From the NCBI GenBank assembly GCA_002424525.1, contig DIKJ01000031.1, positions 1-55,318 on the forward strand: a DNA stretch of 55,318 bases, read 5' to 3'. The notes under the pieces were generated by a model that saw only the letters and a list, made by a program, of their open reading frames with translations, ran no database searches and was not told the DNA's origin. The position numbers and the translations under genes were made by a program. Below are positions 26,713 to 35,855 of the stretch, piece after piece (the stretch's first letter is position 1; every line of letters starts with the position of its first letter). The stretch is from Bacteroidales bacterium UBA5621. GTDB lineage: Bacteria > Bacteroidota > Bacteroidia > Bacteroidales > VadinHA17.

Positions 26713-29244
26713 ATGAAAAATCTAATCTGCCTGATCTTAATTGTATTAGTGTCATATTCCTGCTCCTCAGACGACCAGACTGCAAAAGTAATTGTGCCGG
26801 GCGGAACCAACAGCCTCAGAGCTCCTGCTTATCCTCTTGTTACAATGGACCCTTACATCAGTACATGGTCTTTAACCGATAACCTGTACGATGATGTTCC
26901 CAGGCACTGGACGAAAGCGGGACATCCGCTGACAGGCGCTGTAAGAGTGGACGGAAAAATTTACAGGTTCATGGGTATGGAGGAGATCCCTACTCTGCCT
27001 GTGATCTATACAGGTGATATTGAACACTGGGATGGAAAATATACCGAGACACTGCCTCCTGACGGATGGGAAAAACCAGCCTTCAGGGATAACACATGGA
27101 AGGAAGGCAAAGCCCCTTATACGACCAGGGCCATACCTCCTGCCACAAGATGGAGATCTCCGGATCTATGGGTAAGGCGGTGGTTCGAACTTAGCAGCGA
27201 CGTGCCGATTGAAGGACTTATGCTGAAGTACTCCTATGATGATTTTGTCGAGATCTTCATAAACGGAATACCCGTGGTGAAAAGTGATTACAAAGGTAAA
27301 ATAAACCAGATTGCTGAACTCAACGATGAGGTACTTAAATCTCTCAAACCAGGAAGGAACCTGATTGCTGCACATGCACATAACGATGCCGGGCTTCATA
27401 TGCTCGATTTCGGACTGGTGAGGAAAACAGACTATAAGGAAATGTTTCCCGAAACAGCCGTCCAGAAATCAGTTAACCTTCTTCCTACCCAAACCTGGTA
27501 CACTTTCGAATGCGGACCCGTAACGCTTGAGGTGATTTTTACCGCACCCGTGCTTCTGAACGACCTGAGTCTCATGTCGCGGCCTGTTAATTATTTAACA
27601 TATCAGGTTAAATCGAACGACGGTAAAGAACATACCGTACAGGTCTATGTGGAAGCAACTCCCGAATGGGCTGTCAACACCATCAACCAGCCGGTTAAGA
27701 GCGAAAGGGTGACCGAAAACGGAATGACATACCTGAAGACAGGAACCATTAAACAACCGGTACTTGCCAAGGACGGTGACGACATACGAATCGACTGGGG
27801 ATACTTCTACCTTGCAGCGCGTGATGTGCCTTCAACAACCATGTCGATTGGTGATCCGGCTGTTCTGAAAACCGAATTCATAGAGAATGGTCAGCTGAAG
27901 AATTCTTTTGACAGTTCGTTGCCCGAAAGGATGTATCTCCGTATGACTGCACTTTCTTTTGCCTCTGACCTTGGAACAGTGGGCACCAAAACTGCAGCAG
28001 GTTATTTGATGATCGGTTACGACGACATTTATTCCATCCAGTATTTCGGTGATAACCTGCTTGCATACTGGAGAAACGGTGGAGTTGTTGACATTATGCA
28101 GGCCTTCACTCTTGCCGCTGACGGGTACAACCCGATAATGAAAAGGTGCGTTGCATTCGACAAAAAAATGCTGGCGGATGCTGAAAAGGCGGGAGGTAAT
28201 AAATATGCCGAACTCTGTGCACTTGCATACAGGCAGTCGATTGCGGCACATAAACTTGTAGTAACAAGTGAAGGTGAGCTACTGTTCCTTTCAAAGGAAA
28301 ATACCAGTAATGGTTGTATCGGAACGGTTGATGTTACTTACCCTTCCGCGCCATTATTTCTTGCTTACAGTCCTGATCTGCTTAAAGGTATGCTTAACGG
28401 GATATTCGAATACAGCAGGAACGGTAAATGGAAGTATCTTTTTGCCCCTCACGATCTTGGCTACTACCCCATTGCAAACGGGCAGATAAACCGTGAGGAT
28501 GGCAGCGAAAGGATAATGCCTGTCGAAGAGTCGGGTAATATGCTCATTCTCACCGCAGCAATATGTGAGATGGAAGGCAATGCTAAGTATGCTGAGACTC
28601 ACTGGAACCTCCTGACACAATGGGCCGATTACCTTCTTGATAACGGTCTTGATCCGGCAAACCAGCTCTGCACCGATGATTTTGCAGGACACCTTGCGCA
28701 CAATGCCAACCTATCAGTAAAGGCAATAATGGGTATTGCCGGATACGGAAAAATGGCAGAGATGCTCGGGAAGAAGGATCTTGCAGAAACCTATACATCA
28801 GAAGCAAGGGAAATGGCTAAGGAGTGGATCAGAATGGCCGGAGAAGGAGACCATTACAAGCTCGCTTTCGACCAGGCGAACACATGGAGCCAGAAATACA
28901 ACCTGGTATGGGATAAACTGCTGAAGCTTGATATCTTCCCGCCGGAGGTAGCCAGAACTGAACTGGATTATTACCTTACAAAACAGAACACGTATGGACT
29001 GCCCCTCGACAGCCGAAGAACATATACCAAAAATGACTGGGTGATGTGGACCTCTGTTCTCGCGGATGATGAAGATACATTCCTGAAAATATCAGATCCA
29101 ATGTGGAAATATGCAAACGAGACCGCTACAAGAATGCCGGTTTCGGACTGGCATGAAACCACCGACGGCAAATCAGTCGGGATGATTGCCAGATCAGTAG
29201 TGGGAGGTTATTTCATGAAGATGCTGGAAAAGAAAATGGAATAA
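26713..29244 (+). CDS. DUF4964/5127/4965/1793 'glutaminase A-like' lipoprotein with inserted jelly roll
   Basis: An 843-residue lipoprotein (VSYSC, Cys17, followed by SSDDQ). Residues about 35-95 match DUF4964 (APAYPLVTMDPYISTWS, VRVDGKIYRFMG). About 250-500 match DUF5127, and the C-terminal half matches DUF4965 and DUF1793, a six-hairpin barrel (CTDDFAGHLAHNANLSVKAI, WSQKYNLVWD). The family was named after fungal glutaminase A, but its frequent place in polysaccharide loci suggests a glycan-linked role. Between DUF4964 and DUF5127 there is an extra block (about 100-245: WVRRWFELSSDVP, DDFVEIFINGIPV, GRNLIAAHAHNDAG) that looks like a GH2-type jelly roll. The second copy at 47860 lacks it. Real activity is unknown. 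Confidence 0.82.
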   Translation: MKNLICLILIVLVSYSCSSDDQTAKVIVPGGTNSLRAPAYPLVTMDPYISTWSLTDNLYDDVPRHWTKAGHPLTGAVRVDGKIYRFMGMEEIPTLPVIYTGDIEHWDGKYTETLPPDGWEKPAFRDNTWKEGKAPYTTRAIPPATRWRSPDLWVRRWFELSSDVPIEGLMLKYSYDDFVEIFINGIPVVKSDYKGKINQIAELNDEVLKSLKPGRNLIAAHAHNDAGLHMLDFGLVRKTDYKEMFPETAVQKSVNLLPTQTWYTFECGPVTLEVIFTAPVLLNDLSLMSRPVNYLTYQVKSNDGKEHTVQVYVEATPEWAVNTINQPVKSERVTENGMTYLKTGTIKQPVLAKDGDDIRIDWGYFYLAARDVPSTTMSIGDPAVLKTEFIENGQLKNSFDSSLPERMYLRMTALSFASDLGTVGTKTAAGYLMIGYDDIYSIQYFGDNLLAYWRNGGVVDIMQAFTLAADGYNPIMKRCVAFDKKMLADAEKAGGNKYAELCALAYRQSIAAHKLVVTSEGELLFLSKENTSNGCIGTVDVTYPSAPLFLAYSPDLLKGMLNGIFEYSRNGKWKYLFAPHDLGYYPIANGQINREDGSERIMPVEESGNMLILTAAICEMEGNAKYAETHWNLLTQWADYLLDNGLDPANQLCTDDFAGHLAHNANLSVKAIMGIAGYGKMAEMLGKKDLAETYTSEAREMAKEWIRMAGEGDHYKLAFDQANTWSQKYNLVWDKLLKLDIFPPEVARTELDYYLTKQNTYGLPLDSRRTYTKNDWVMWTSVLADDEDTFLKISDPMWKYANETATRMPVSDWHETTDGKSVGMIARSVVGGYFMKMLEKKME

Positions 29245-29283
29245 TTATAAATGAATCAGTTAATAACATTAAAAGAACTTAAG

Positions 29284-31191
29284 ATGAATAAGAGATTTAA
29301 CTCAATCAGATCTGTGTTATCCTGCATCGTGTCACTTATACTGTTATCTTCTTTCAGCATGGTGATAAACGCTCAGGATATACCAAGACCGGAACATCCT
29401 CAGCCACAGTTTGAGAGAACCAGCTGGATGAATCTGAACGGATCATGGGATTTCGTAATGCAGACCAAAGTCGATAATCCTGAAGAAAACTGGAAAAATA
29501 TTCCTGCCGTATTTGACAGGAAAATAAAAGTTCCCTACAGCCCTGAAAGCAATATCTCAGGTATAGGCTACACAGACTATATCCTGGGAGTCTGGTATAA
29601 GCGCACATTCAAAATTCCCGACAGCTGGAAGGGCCAGCGGATATTTATAAACTTCGGAGGAGTCGACTTCGACTCGAGGACATGGATAAACAACCAGCTT
29701 GCCGGGAGGCATGTCGGCGGAACCGGTTCTTTTGAGTTTGAAATAACAAAATTCATCAGGCCCGGAGACAATGAGATTATTGTATATGCCTATGATAATG
29801 TACAGAGCGACAAGCAGCCCCTGGGCAAGCAGGCGAGGCCGGAAAAGCCACGCTGGGGAAGCATAACCTATACCCGCAATACAGGTATCTGGCAGACCGT
29901 ATGGCTTGAGGCGAGGCCTCAGAAATATATCGAGAGAGTATTTATTGTTCCGGAATTTGACAAGGGTGAATTTTCCATAATCCCGGAATTCAACGGAATT
30001 ACTTTTGGAGACAAGTTTGAAATAAATATTACAACTCCGGATGGGGGAAAGGTGGCGTCGGTTTCAACAAATGCAATGGACGGTTATCCTGTGGCAGTAA
30101 AGATCCCAAAACCACGGGCATGGTCACCGGAGGATCCTTACCTCTACAATGTCCAGCTAGTTCTGAAACCAGTCACCGGACAATCCGACAATGTAAAAAG
30201 TTATGCAGGACTGAGAAAATTCCATATAGAGGGTAACAAATTCTATCTTAATAACAAGCCGATATTCCTGCGCATGGTTCTCGACCAGGGCTATTATCCT
30301 GACGGAGCATGGACTGCCCCCACCGATGCTGATCTTAAAAATGACATCGTGCTGTCGATGGCTGCAGGTTTCAACAGTGCAAGGCTCCATCAGAAAGTTT
30401 TTGAAGCCAGGTTCCACTACTGGGCAGACAAACTCGGTTATCTTACATGGGGTGAGTTTGCCGACTGGGGCGGTGTTCATTCCTTCAGGGATGCTGAAGG
30501 TCTCTTCAATCAGGCACATGAATGGAGGGAAGCAATTATACGTGACCGCAACCATCCCTCAATAGTCGCCTGGACACCATTCAACGAAACAAGCGGAGCT
30601 GCAAACAATAACCTCCAGTTCTACAGGTTCATCATCAGGAGTTTCTATGATCTCACCAGGGCACTTGACCCTACCAGGCCTGTTAATACCACCAGCGGTT
30701 ATGTGAACGTAATTACAGATATTTTTACAGTACACGACTATGATCAGAATCCGGTAACATTCAGGGAGAGGTACTCGACAGTCGATCCTGCAAATCCTGA
30801 AAAAGCATCTGTCAGATTTCCCGAGAACGCGATTCCGTATGAAGGCCAGCCATATGTTGTTGATGAGTACGGCGGAACCAACTGGCTGCCCGAATATCTA
30901 ACTGCCAAGTTGCCTGAAAATATGACTAATCCGATGCATCGTTTCGCGATCGGATATGGCAAAACAGCCGATGAAGTACTGGTAATCGTGAAAAACCTTA
31001 CAGATGTGCTGCTTGAGAATCCAAATATTGCAGGATTTACATATTGTCAGCTCACAGATGTTGAAGGTGAGGTGAACGGAGTCTATTTCTATGACAGGAA
31101 ACCCAAGTTCGATATAAAGAAATTCCGCGATATCATAGCGGCACCTGCAGCAATTGAAAAGACTCCTCCGGCAGGTAACAAAACTAAGTAG
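29284..31191 (+). CDS. GH2-family glycoside hydrolase (short, three-domain)
   Basis: A 635-residue secreted GH2 enzyme. I take the ATG at 29284 (MNKRFNSIRSVLSCIVSLIL) since it opens the signal peptide ending INAQ; an upstream in-frame ATG at 29251 would add 11 residues. Domains are jelly roll (about 20-205, NTGIWQTVWLEA), Ig-like (about 210-300) and TIM barrel (about 305-600). Acid/base is Glu435 in FNETSGAANN and nucleophile is Glu528 in VVDEYGGTNW. It has no C-terminal beta domain, unlike the other four GH2 proteins here, and the text around both catalytic residues differs, so it is a separate subfamily. It ends just before a GC-rich repeat-like spacer. Confidence 0.91.
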   Translation: MNKRFNSIRSVLSCIVSLILLSSFSMVINAQDIPRPEHPQPQFERTSWMNLNGSWDFVMQTKVDNPEENWKNIPAVFDRKIKVPYSPESNISGIGYTDYILGVWYKRTFKIPDSWKGQRIFINFGGVDFDSRTWINNQLAGRHVGGTGSFEFEITKFIRPGDNEIIVYAYDNVQSDKQPLGKQARPEKPRWGSITYTRNTGIWQTVWLEARPQKYIERVFIVPEFDKGEFSIIPEFNGITFGDKFEINITTPDGGKVASVSTNAMDGYPVAVKIPKPRAWSPEDPYLYNVQLVLKPVTGQSDNVKSYAGLRKFHIEGNKFYLNNKPIFLRMVLDQGYYPDGAWTAPTDADLKNDIVLSMAAGFNSARLHQKVFEARFHYWADKLGYLTWGEFADWGGVHSFRDAEGLFNQAHEWREAIIRDRNHPSIVAWTPFNETSGAANNNLQFYRFIIRSFYDLTRALDPTRPVNTTSGYVNVITDIFTVHDYDQNPVTFRERYSTVDPANPEKASVRFPENAIPYEGQPYVVDEYGGTNWLPEYLTAKLPENMTNPMHRFAIGYGKTADEVLVIVKNLTDVLLENPNIAGFTYCQLTDVEGEVNGVYFYDRKPKFDIKKFRDIIAAPAAIEKTPPAGNKTK

Positions 31192-31195
31192 GAAA

Positions 31196-31259
31196 GTTGT
31201 GAGTCGTGAGTTATGAGTCGAGGAACTCCGCCACGGAGGTTGGCGGAACAGGTGAGTAG
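31196..31259. repeat. Intergenic GC-rich element with TGAGTCG heptads and two competing hairpins
   Basis: Between two genes lies a block unlike the AT-rich spacers elsewhere. Three heptads run head to tail at 31200-31220 (TGAGTCG, TGAGTTA, TGAGTCG) and a fourth, looser one sits at 31253-31259. Between them, CTCCG (31226-31230) can pair with CGGAG (31234-31238), or CCGCCA (31228-31233) with TGGCGG (31241-31246); the two are mutually exclusive. It resembles a short dispersed intergenic repeat, but copy number cannot be judged from one window. Confidence 0.5.
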
Positions 31260-31276
31260 AACTGTAACCAATAAAA

Positions 31277-31280
31277 GGAG
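31277..31280 (+). promoter_or_regulatory. Shine-Dalgarno-like GGAG before the 31287 gene
   Basis: AAAAGGAG ends six bases before the ATG at 31287, a standard Shine-Dalgarno spacing. Most genes in this window have only AT-rich leaders, as usual in Bacteroidota, so this site is unusual and supports that start. Confidence 0.5.
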
Positions 31281-31286
31281 TTTTGT

Positions 31287-33332
31287 ATGAAATCGAAAAT
31301 TACTGTCTGCACCGCTCTGGTCCTATTATGGTGTTCTGTCATCAGGGCCCAGCCTGCCCTGGATATTGTAAAAACCGGGGATATCTATTCCGTCAGAATA
31401 TCCCCGGATCATACATGCTCGGCATACTCTCCAGAGGAGGGATTATGGTCAGTTGCGACTGAATGGAAAGACGACTGGCCGGCAGGATGGTTACACTCCT
31501 CCCCTGGAAAACTTGAAGAGGCAGGAAGCTGGAAGATACTAACAGGTACAGTATCTCTTCGAGGAGGGAGCCTGAATATAAGGGACTCTTACCGGACTGA
31601 AAGCGGTATAATAAAATGTATTCGCAGATTTGAATGGACCGGAACAAGCTCAGTCGACAGCATAACATTGTCGGTAAGGTGGAAGGTAGGCGGGAGCAGC
31701 CTCCAGGTTTTTCTTCCTGGTATAATTTATTACGGCAACCCTTCAGGGGAGAAGAGCAATCCGCAGAGGGTACCGTGGTACCACGGAGCTCCCGGTGAAA
31801 TAGCACTATTTGAGGAGCACCGGTACCCGATGCCCTTTGCATGCCTCGAATCAGGTAAAGGCAATATAAAATTCGGGGCTGCAATTCATTCACTCCCCTC
31901 CATGCTTAAAGACGGGAAGAATCCCGACCGCTGGTGGTCAATGGGAACAGAGGCATTCGAAGGATACTCTGAACTTCAGCTGCTCTCCGGACCGCTTGCC
32001 TATAACGGCCAAAAAAGTTATGCAAAGGCGCTGGCAGGGAAACCCATGAAATATGGCGACACCTATATCACTCTTGAACCCGGTCAGATTATTGAAAAGA
32101 CATTCTGGATCGATATCGGCCGGATTGATAAAGAGGGTACCGCTTTTCAAAAACAGATTCACAATTCCATCAGCCTTTTCAAACCTTTCTATGCCGATGA
32201 TCTGCCGGCTTATGAAGAAATAATAAAGTCGAAGTACAATTTTGCAAAATCGAGATGGACTGAAAGAGAAGGCTTTGCCGGATTCAACAAATACCCCTCT
32301 GATGTTGCTTCCAGGATTGTTATGGGATGGGCAGGGCAGTGCGAGTCTCCTGGCTATGCGTTCCAGGTACTGAAGGACAATTTCAATGATCCCGGCTTGT
32401 TTAAAATGGTTCAGCTCTCTCTTGATTTTCTAGCTTCATCACCTGTGGGCAGGGAAGGATTTCCAGTCAGTTTCGATATGAAAACCGGGCAATGGTCCGC
32501 TCCCGATCATGTATCAATGGGCCAGGCCATGTACAATTTCGCAAAAGCAATAGAGGCAGGAAGAAAGAACAAAGCTCTCAAAACCGAAAATTGGGAAACT
32601 TTTCTTAAGTTGGCCTCTGATTTTGCTGCCGAAAGGATTCTCACTGAGGACTGGTATCCCAAATCAACGGCTGAAGGTTTTTATATCGCCCCCTTGTCCC
32701 TTGCCTCACAGTTATTCAGATCCGATCTTTACAGGAAGGCTGCCATAAAGGCTGCCGATCATTATGCATCGCGGCATTTAACAATGGAGGAACCTTACTG
32801 GGGTGGTACTCTTGATGCATCTTGCGAGGATAAGGAAGGAGCATGGGCTGCGTTTCAGGGTTTTCTTGCAGTTTATGAGCTTACAGGAAATAAAAGCTAT
32901 CTGGAATATGCCAGGCATGCCTGTGATGTATGTCTAAGTTATACGGTAGTCTGGGATATACCCTTGCCCCCGGGCAGATTATCTGATCATTTCTTCAAGT
33001 CAAGGGGGTGGACTGTGGTTTCGCCGCAGAACCAGCATATTGATGTATATGGTGTCTTCTATACACCTGAAATATACAGGATGGGACTGATCTTGAATGA
33101 TGAAAATCTGAAGAGACTGGCAATTGTAATGTTCCGCAGCTGTGGCCAGATTACCGATCCGTACGGTAGTCAGGGAGAACAGCTCCAACAAACTAATTAC
33201 GCTCAACGCGGCGATATGTCGGATGTTTACAAGTTAAGAGGAGGCTATGCAGAAAGGTGGACTGTCTTCTGGATTACGACACATTTTTTGAATGCAGCTG
33301 CCCGATTCGAGGAGATGGGAGTCATACTCTAA
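31287..33332 (+). CDS. Secreted protein of unknown family, probable alpha/alpha-barrel carbohydrate enzyme
   Basis: A 681-residue exported protein (signal peptide cut near IRAQ, residue 22). I do not recognise a family. Residues about 25-290 are beta-rich with many aromatic residues (VPWYHGAPGEIALFEEHRYPMPF). Residues about 300-681 are helical with repeated helical hairpins, as in six-hairpin glycosidases and lyases: FKMVQLSLDFLASS, GQAMYNFAKAIEAG, AWAAFQGFLAVYELTG, ERWTVFWITTHFLNAAARF. A dense conserved-looking stretch near residues 500-520 (EPYWGGTLDASCEDKEGAW) offers several acidic candidates for catalysis. It is the last gene of the plus arm, preceded by GH2. A role in depolymerising or trimming the same glycan is inference from fold and place. 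Confidence 0.7.
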   Translation: MKSKITVCTALVLLWCSVIRAQPALDIVKTGDIYSVRISPDHTCSAYSPEEGLWSVATEWKDDWPAGWLHSSPGKLEEAGSWKILTGTVSLRGGSLNIRDSYRTESGIIKCIRRFEWTGTSSVDSITLSVRWKVGGSSLQVFLPGIIYYGNPSGEKSNPQRVPWYHGAPGEIALFEEHRYPMPFACLESGKGNIKFGAAIHSLPSMLKDGKNPDRWWSMGTEAFEGYSELQLLSGPLAYNGQKSYAKALAGKPMKYGDTYITLEPGQIIEKTFWIDIGRIDKEGTAFQKQIHNSISLFKPFYADDLPAYEEIIKSKYNFAKSRWTEREGFAGFNKYPSDVASRIVMGWAGQCESPGYAFQVLKDNFNDPGLFKMVQLSLDFLASSPVGREGFPVSFDMKTGQWSAPDHVSMGQAMYNFAKAIEAGRKNKALKTENWETFLKLASDFAAERILTEDWYPKSTAEGFYIAPLSLASQLFRSDLYRKAAIKAADHYASRHLTMEEPYWGGTLDASCEDKEGAWAAFQGFLAVYELTGNKSYLEYARHACDVCLSYTVVWDIPLPPGRLSDHFFKSRGWTVVSPQNQHIDVYGVFYTPEIYRMGLILNDENLKRLAIVMFRSCGQITDPYGSQGEQLQQTNYAQRGDMSDVYKLRGGYAERWTVFWITTHFLNAAARFEEMGVIL

Positions 33333-33491
33333 ATTTCACCCTCCTTACCCTCAGATTATTCGATTAAAAACCATTAAGAGTGAGTAATTGGTAAAGTGAG
33401 AATTAAATGTCAGGATTACTAATCCGCTAATACTTATTATACATAATCAGGTTGTTAGAGTGACCGGGCAATTTTTTCTGAATAACACTTA

Positions 33492-34502
33492 CTAAGTATT
33501 AATAATTTGAGACTTTGCCGTTTCGATAAAAGCAAGCATATTTTCCAAAGAGGTATCACCTTCGACCGAATGGGAGGGAGAAAAAATATAAGATCCGTTA
33601 AGACCTTCATTAAGTAGCTTTTCAGATTCGGCTCTGACCTCCTGTGGTGTGCCATATGGCAGAGTTTTCTGGATTGAGAGTCCTCCATGGAATGTCAGTC
33701 TGCCCTGGTATTGCTTCATCAACCCAAAAACATCCATTACTTCAGGCTGAAACGGATTAAAGCAGTTTACCCCAAGTTCAATAAGATCATCGAAGAGTTC
33801 ATCCACATCACCGCAGGAATGAATAAAAACATATTTGCCTTCCGCATGCACAGCTTCATACATCCTCTTCAGCTGCGGACTGATGAACTCCTTCCAGACA
33901 TCGTAACCCATTATCAGACCATTCTGCTGGCCCCAGTCGTCACCAAAATATACTGCATCTATATCATATTTCATAGCCTCTTTAACCTGTGCAATATTGT
34001 AATCTGCGATTGCTGTAAGGAGCTCGTGTACAAAGTCGGGATTAATCATGAAATCAATCAGCAAATTCTCTATTCCACGTAACGTCCATGCCCTTTCATA
34101 TAGTGAGAATCCTATCTGGAACAGCCTGAACATATCTGGTTTTAACTTTATTGATGGCTCAATGTCTGAAAAGAAACGATTATCAAGGGGATCAGGGAAG
34201 GTATAATTACTGATAGTCGGAGAATCGATCAAGGCACCTGCAATATTACCTATATCCTTGTCAATGCTCCTATCCCAGATTACTCCGAAAACATCTCGAT
34301 AGAGATCTTTGCCTGCTTCATCAAAAAAGCCATAATCATTACCAAGTAATAAAATATGATTATACAGTACATCATCAAGATCTTCTAACTGGTAGTATTC
34401 CTGTAATAATTGTTTAGCCTCCAGTGTGAATTTAAATGACCATGGGGTATATGGAGGTTTTTCCCCATCTAATACCAGTTTAATGACTTCTCTTCTATTC
34501 AT
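33492..34502 (-). CDS. Uroporphyrinogen-decarboxylase (URO-D) family protein, MtaA/CmuA-like
   Basis: A 336-residue cytoplasmic protein (no leader) of the URO-D superfamily, which includes heme-pathway decarboxylases and zinc methyltransferases acting with corrinoid proteins. The FIHSCGDV block has His228 and Cys230 in the His-x-Cys zinc pattern of the methyltransferase branch. [10 protein letters not shown] (about 187-195) and [16 protein letters not shown] are also typical of that branch, and the N-terminal Arg residues needed by true HemE are not evident. It is the last gene of the minus arm and converges with 31287. No corrinoid protein is visible. A role in handling methylated sugars or methyl groups is only a guess. 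Confidence 0.85.
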   Translation of the reverse strand: MNRREVIKLVLDGEKPPYTPWSFKFTLEAKQLLQEYYQLEDLDDVLYNHILLLGNDYGFFDEAGKDLYRDVFGVIWDRSIDKDIGNIAGALIDSPTISNYTFPDPLDNRFFSDIEPSIKLKPDMFRLFQIGFSLYERAWTLRGIENLLIDFMINPDFVHELLTAIADYNIAQVKEAMKYDIDAVYFGDDWGQQNGLIMGYDVWKEFISPQLKRMYEAVHAEGKYVFIHSCGDVDELFDDLIELGVNCFNPFQPEVMDVFGLMKQYQGRLTFHGGLSIQKTLPYGTPQEVRAESEKLLNEGLNGSYIFSPSHSVEGDTSLENMLAFIETAKSQIINT

Positions 34503-34692
34503 TTGATTTCAGCTTTAATTATAGAAATATTTGTGATTGTTTAGTCTGATTTCTCCCTGCATTGGGTAAGCCCGGATAAATAAGTAAAATAAAAATAATC
34601 TTTTCGAAAATGATCATGTGAATAGTTGAATCATAAAATCTAATAAAGTATAAATAAAATACTGGGTTAAAATCTGTCTGCTTCTAGTCCTG

Positions 34693-35724
34693 TTATAAGA
34701 TTCCAAGTTTTTCAACCAATCTGCTATATTCTTCCATAGAAATTGTGATCATACAGCCGTGACGCACTGATCCAGGGAAACTATACTTATCCCAATCTCT
34801 GTAGAATGTGTAACCTGAGGCCTGATACCATGGCCCGTTTAAATTGTCAGCAATGGAAAGTCCATATGAAACACCGGGATATTGCTCATAATACAAATAC
34901 CAAAATTTCCCGTCGGGAGACGGAATAAGCATTGGAGCTTCTCTGAAATTTGGGCTTACAGGTAAAGAGGGTTCAGAATATGGCCCGGTCAGAAGTGGTG
35001 CTTTAGCAATCCGGATAGTTTTTCCGGTTACCCAATAAAGAGTCGGATATACCTCATCTTTGACTATTGCAAAATATTGATAGCCGATTTTCCGGATAAT
35101 AACATCAATTGTAGCCATATCCCAATCAAATAATCTTGAAGGGTACTCAGAAAATGTTTTAAGATCTTTTGATAAAACATATAATGTGCGCTGACTGGCC
35201 CAGTAACGTTCAGGATCTTCTTTTGTTCCTTCTTTATGTGGCGTATGCCACGTTAAAATATATTGGTTTGTACTTTCATCGAAAAATAATTTCGGAGCTC
35301 CTATACGTTGCAGGGCATACGGATAGTCGGGAGTTCTTTTCAGATCAGGAGTTAATGTATAGTACTTTTCCCAGTTAATTAAATCATCAGATACCCAAAT
35401 ATTTATGTCTGGTGACGAGTCACTTGTATTGCCAACAATGTAGTACCTGGCGTCATGACCCTTACAAATGTCAGGGTGACCCCTGTATTCATCAGAAACT
35501 CGTTCTCCTCCGTTCAATGCATGCCAGTGTAAACCATCTAAACTGACTGAATAGTAGAGCCGTCCATAATCCTGATGTTTCATATGAGCAAATAAATAAG
35601 CCTGGTGTTTTGCATCTCCAGGATCTTTAACCTGTCCCGGAGGATTTGGTTGTTGAGCTGATAATAAGGTTATGTTGACAACTAATAAAAGTAAATAGCG
35701 AGTTTTATAGAGAATAAGCTTCAT
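34693..35724 (-). CDS. Divergent GH43-like five-bladed propeller protein
   Basis: A 343-residue secreted protein (leader to about residue 23, LLSAQ). The propeller pattern of clan GH-F is visible but diverged: Asp85 in GHPDICK where GH43 enzymes usually have DP, Asp207 in MATIDVIIRK, and Glu262 in FREAPMLIPSPDGKFWYLYY, followed by RHGCM with a possible His. The start of the protein (KDPGDAKHQAYLFAHMKHQDYGRLYYSVSLDG) is also seen in uncharacterised GH43-like arabinosidases. It lies between URO-D and two standard GH43 genes. Catalytic activity is plausible because three acidic residues are in place, but family and substrate are uncertain. Confidence 0.72.
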   Translation of the reverse strand: MKLILYKTRYLLLLVVNITLLSAQQPNPPGQVKDPGDAKHQAYLFAHMKHQDYGRLYYSVSLDGLHWHALNGGERVSDEYRGHPDICKGHDARYYIVGNTSDSSPDINIWVSDDLINWEKYYTLTPDLKRTPDYPYALQRIGAPKLFFDESTNQYILTWHTPHKEGTKEDPERYWASQRTLYVLSKDLKTFSEYPSRLFDWDMATIDVIIRKIGYQYFAIVKDEVYPTLYWVTGKTIRIAKAPLLTGPYSEPSLPVSPNFREAPMLIPSPDGKFWYLYYEQYPGVSYGLSIADNLNGPWYQASGYTFYRDWDKYSFPGSVRHGCMITISMEEYSRLVEKLGIL

Positions 35725-35855
35725 GTCTGAGAAATTTTAAAAAGGATAACAGTTATTCTTTAGTGATAGTATGTATCGAGGTAGAGCATATTTCAAATGT
35801 CTTAATATTCTTATCTTTTAAAATAGCGAGTCATTTTTCTGGTTTTATGTATAGA

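Noticed and set aside
26713..29244. Naming the DUF4965 proteins as true glutaminases
   Set aside because: The name comes from a distant fungal enzyme; gene context is entirely carbohydrate-related and no glutamine-specific evidence is visible.
33333..33491. Terminator between the convergent arms
   Set aside because: Only a 5-bp hairpin (33413-33425) without a T-run was found, too weak to call.
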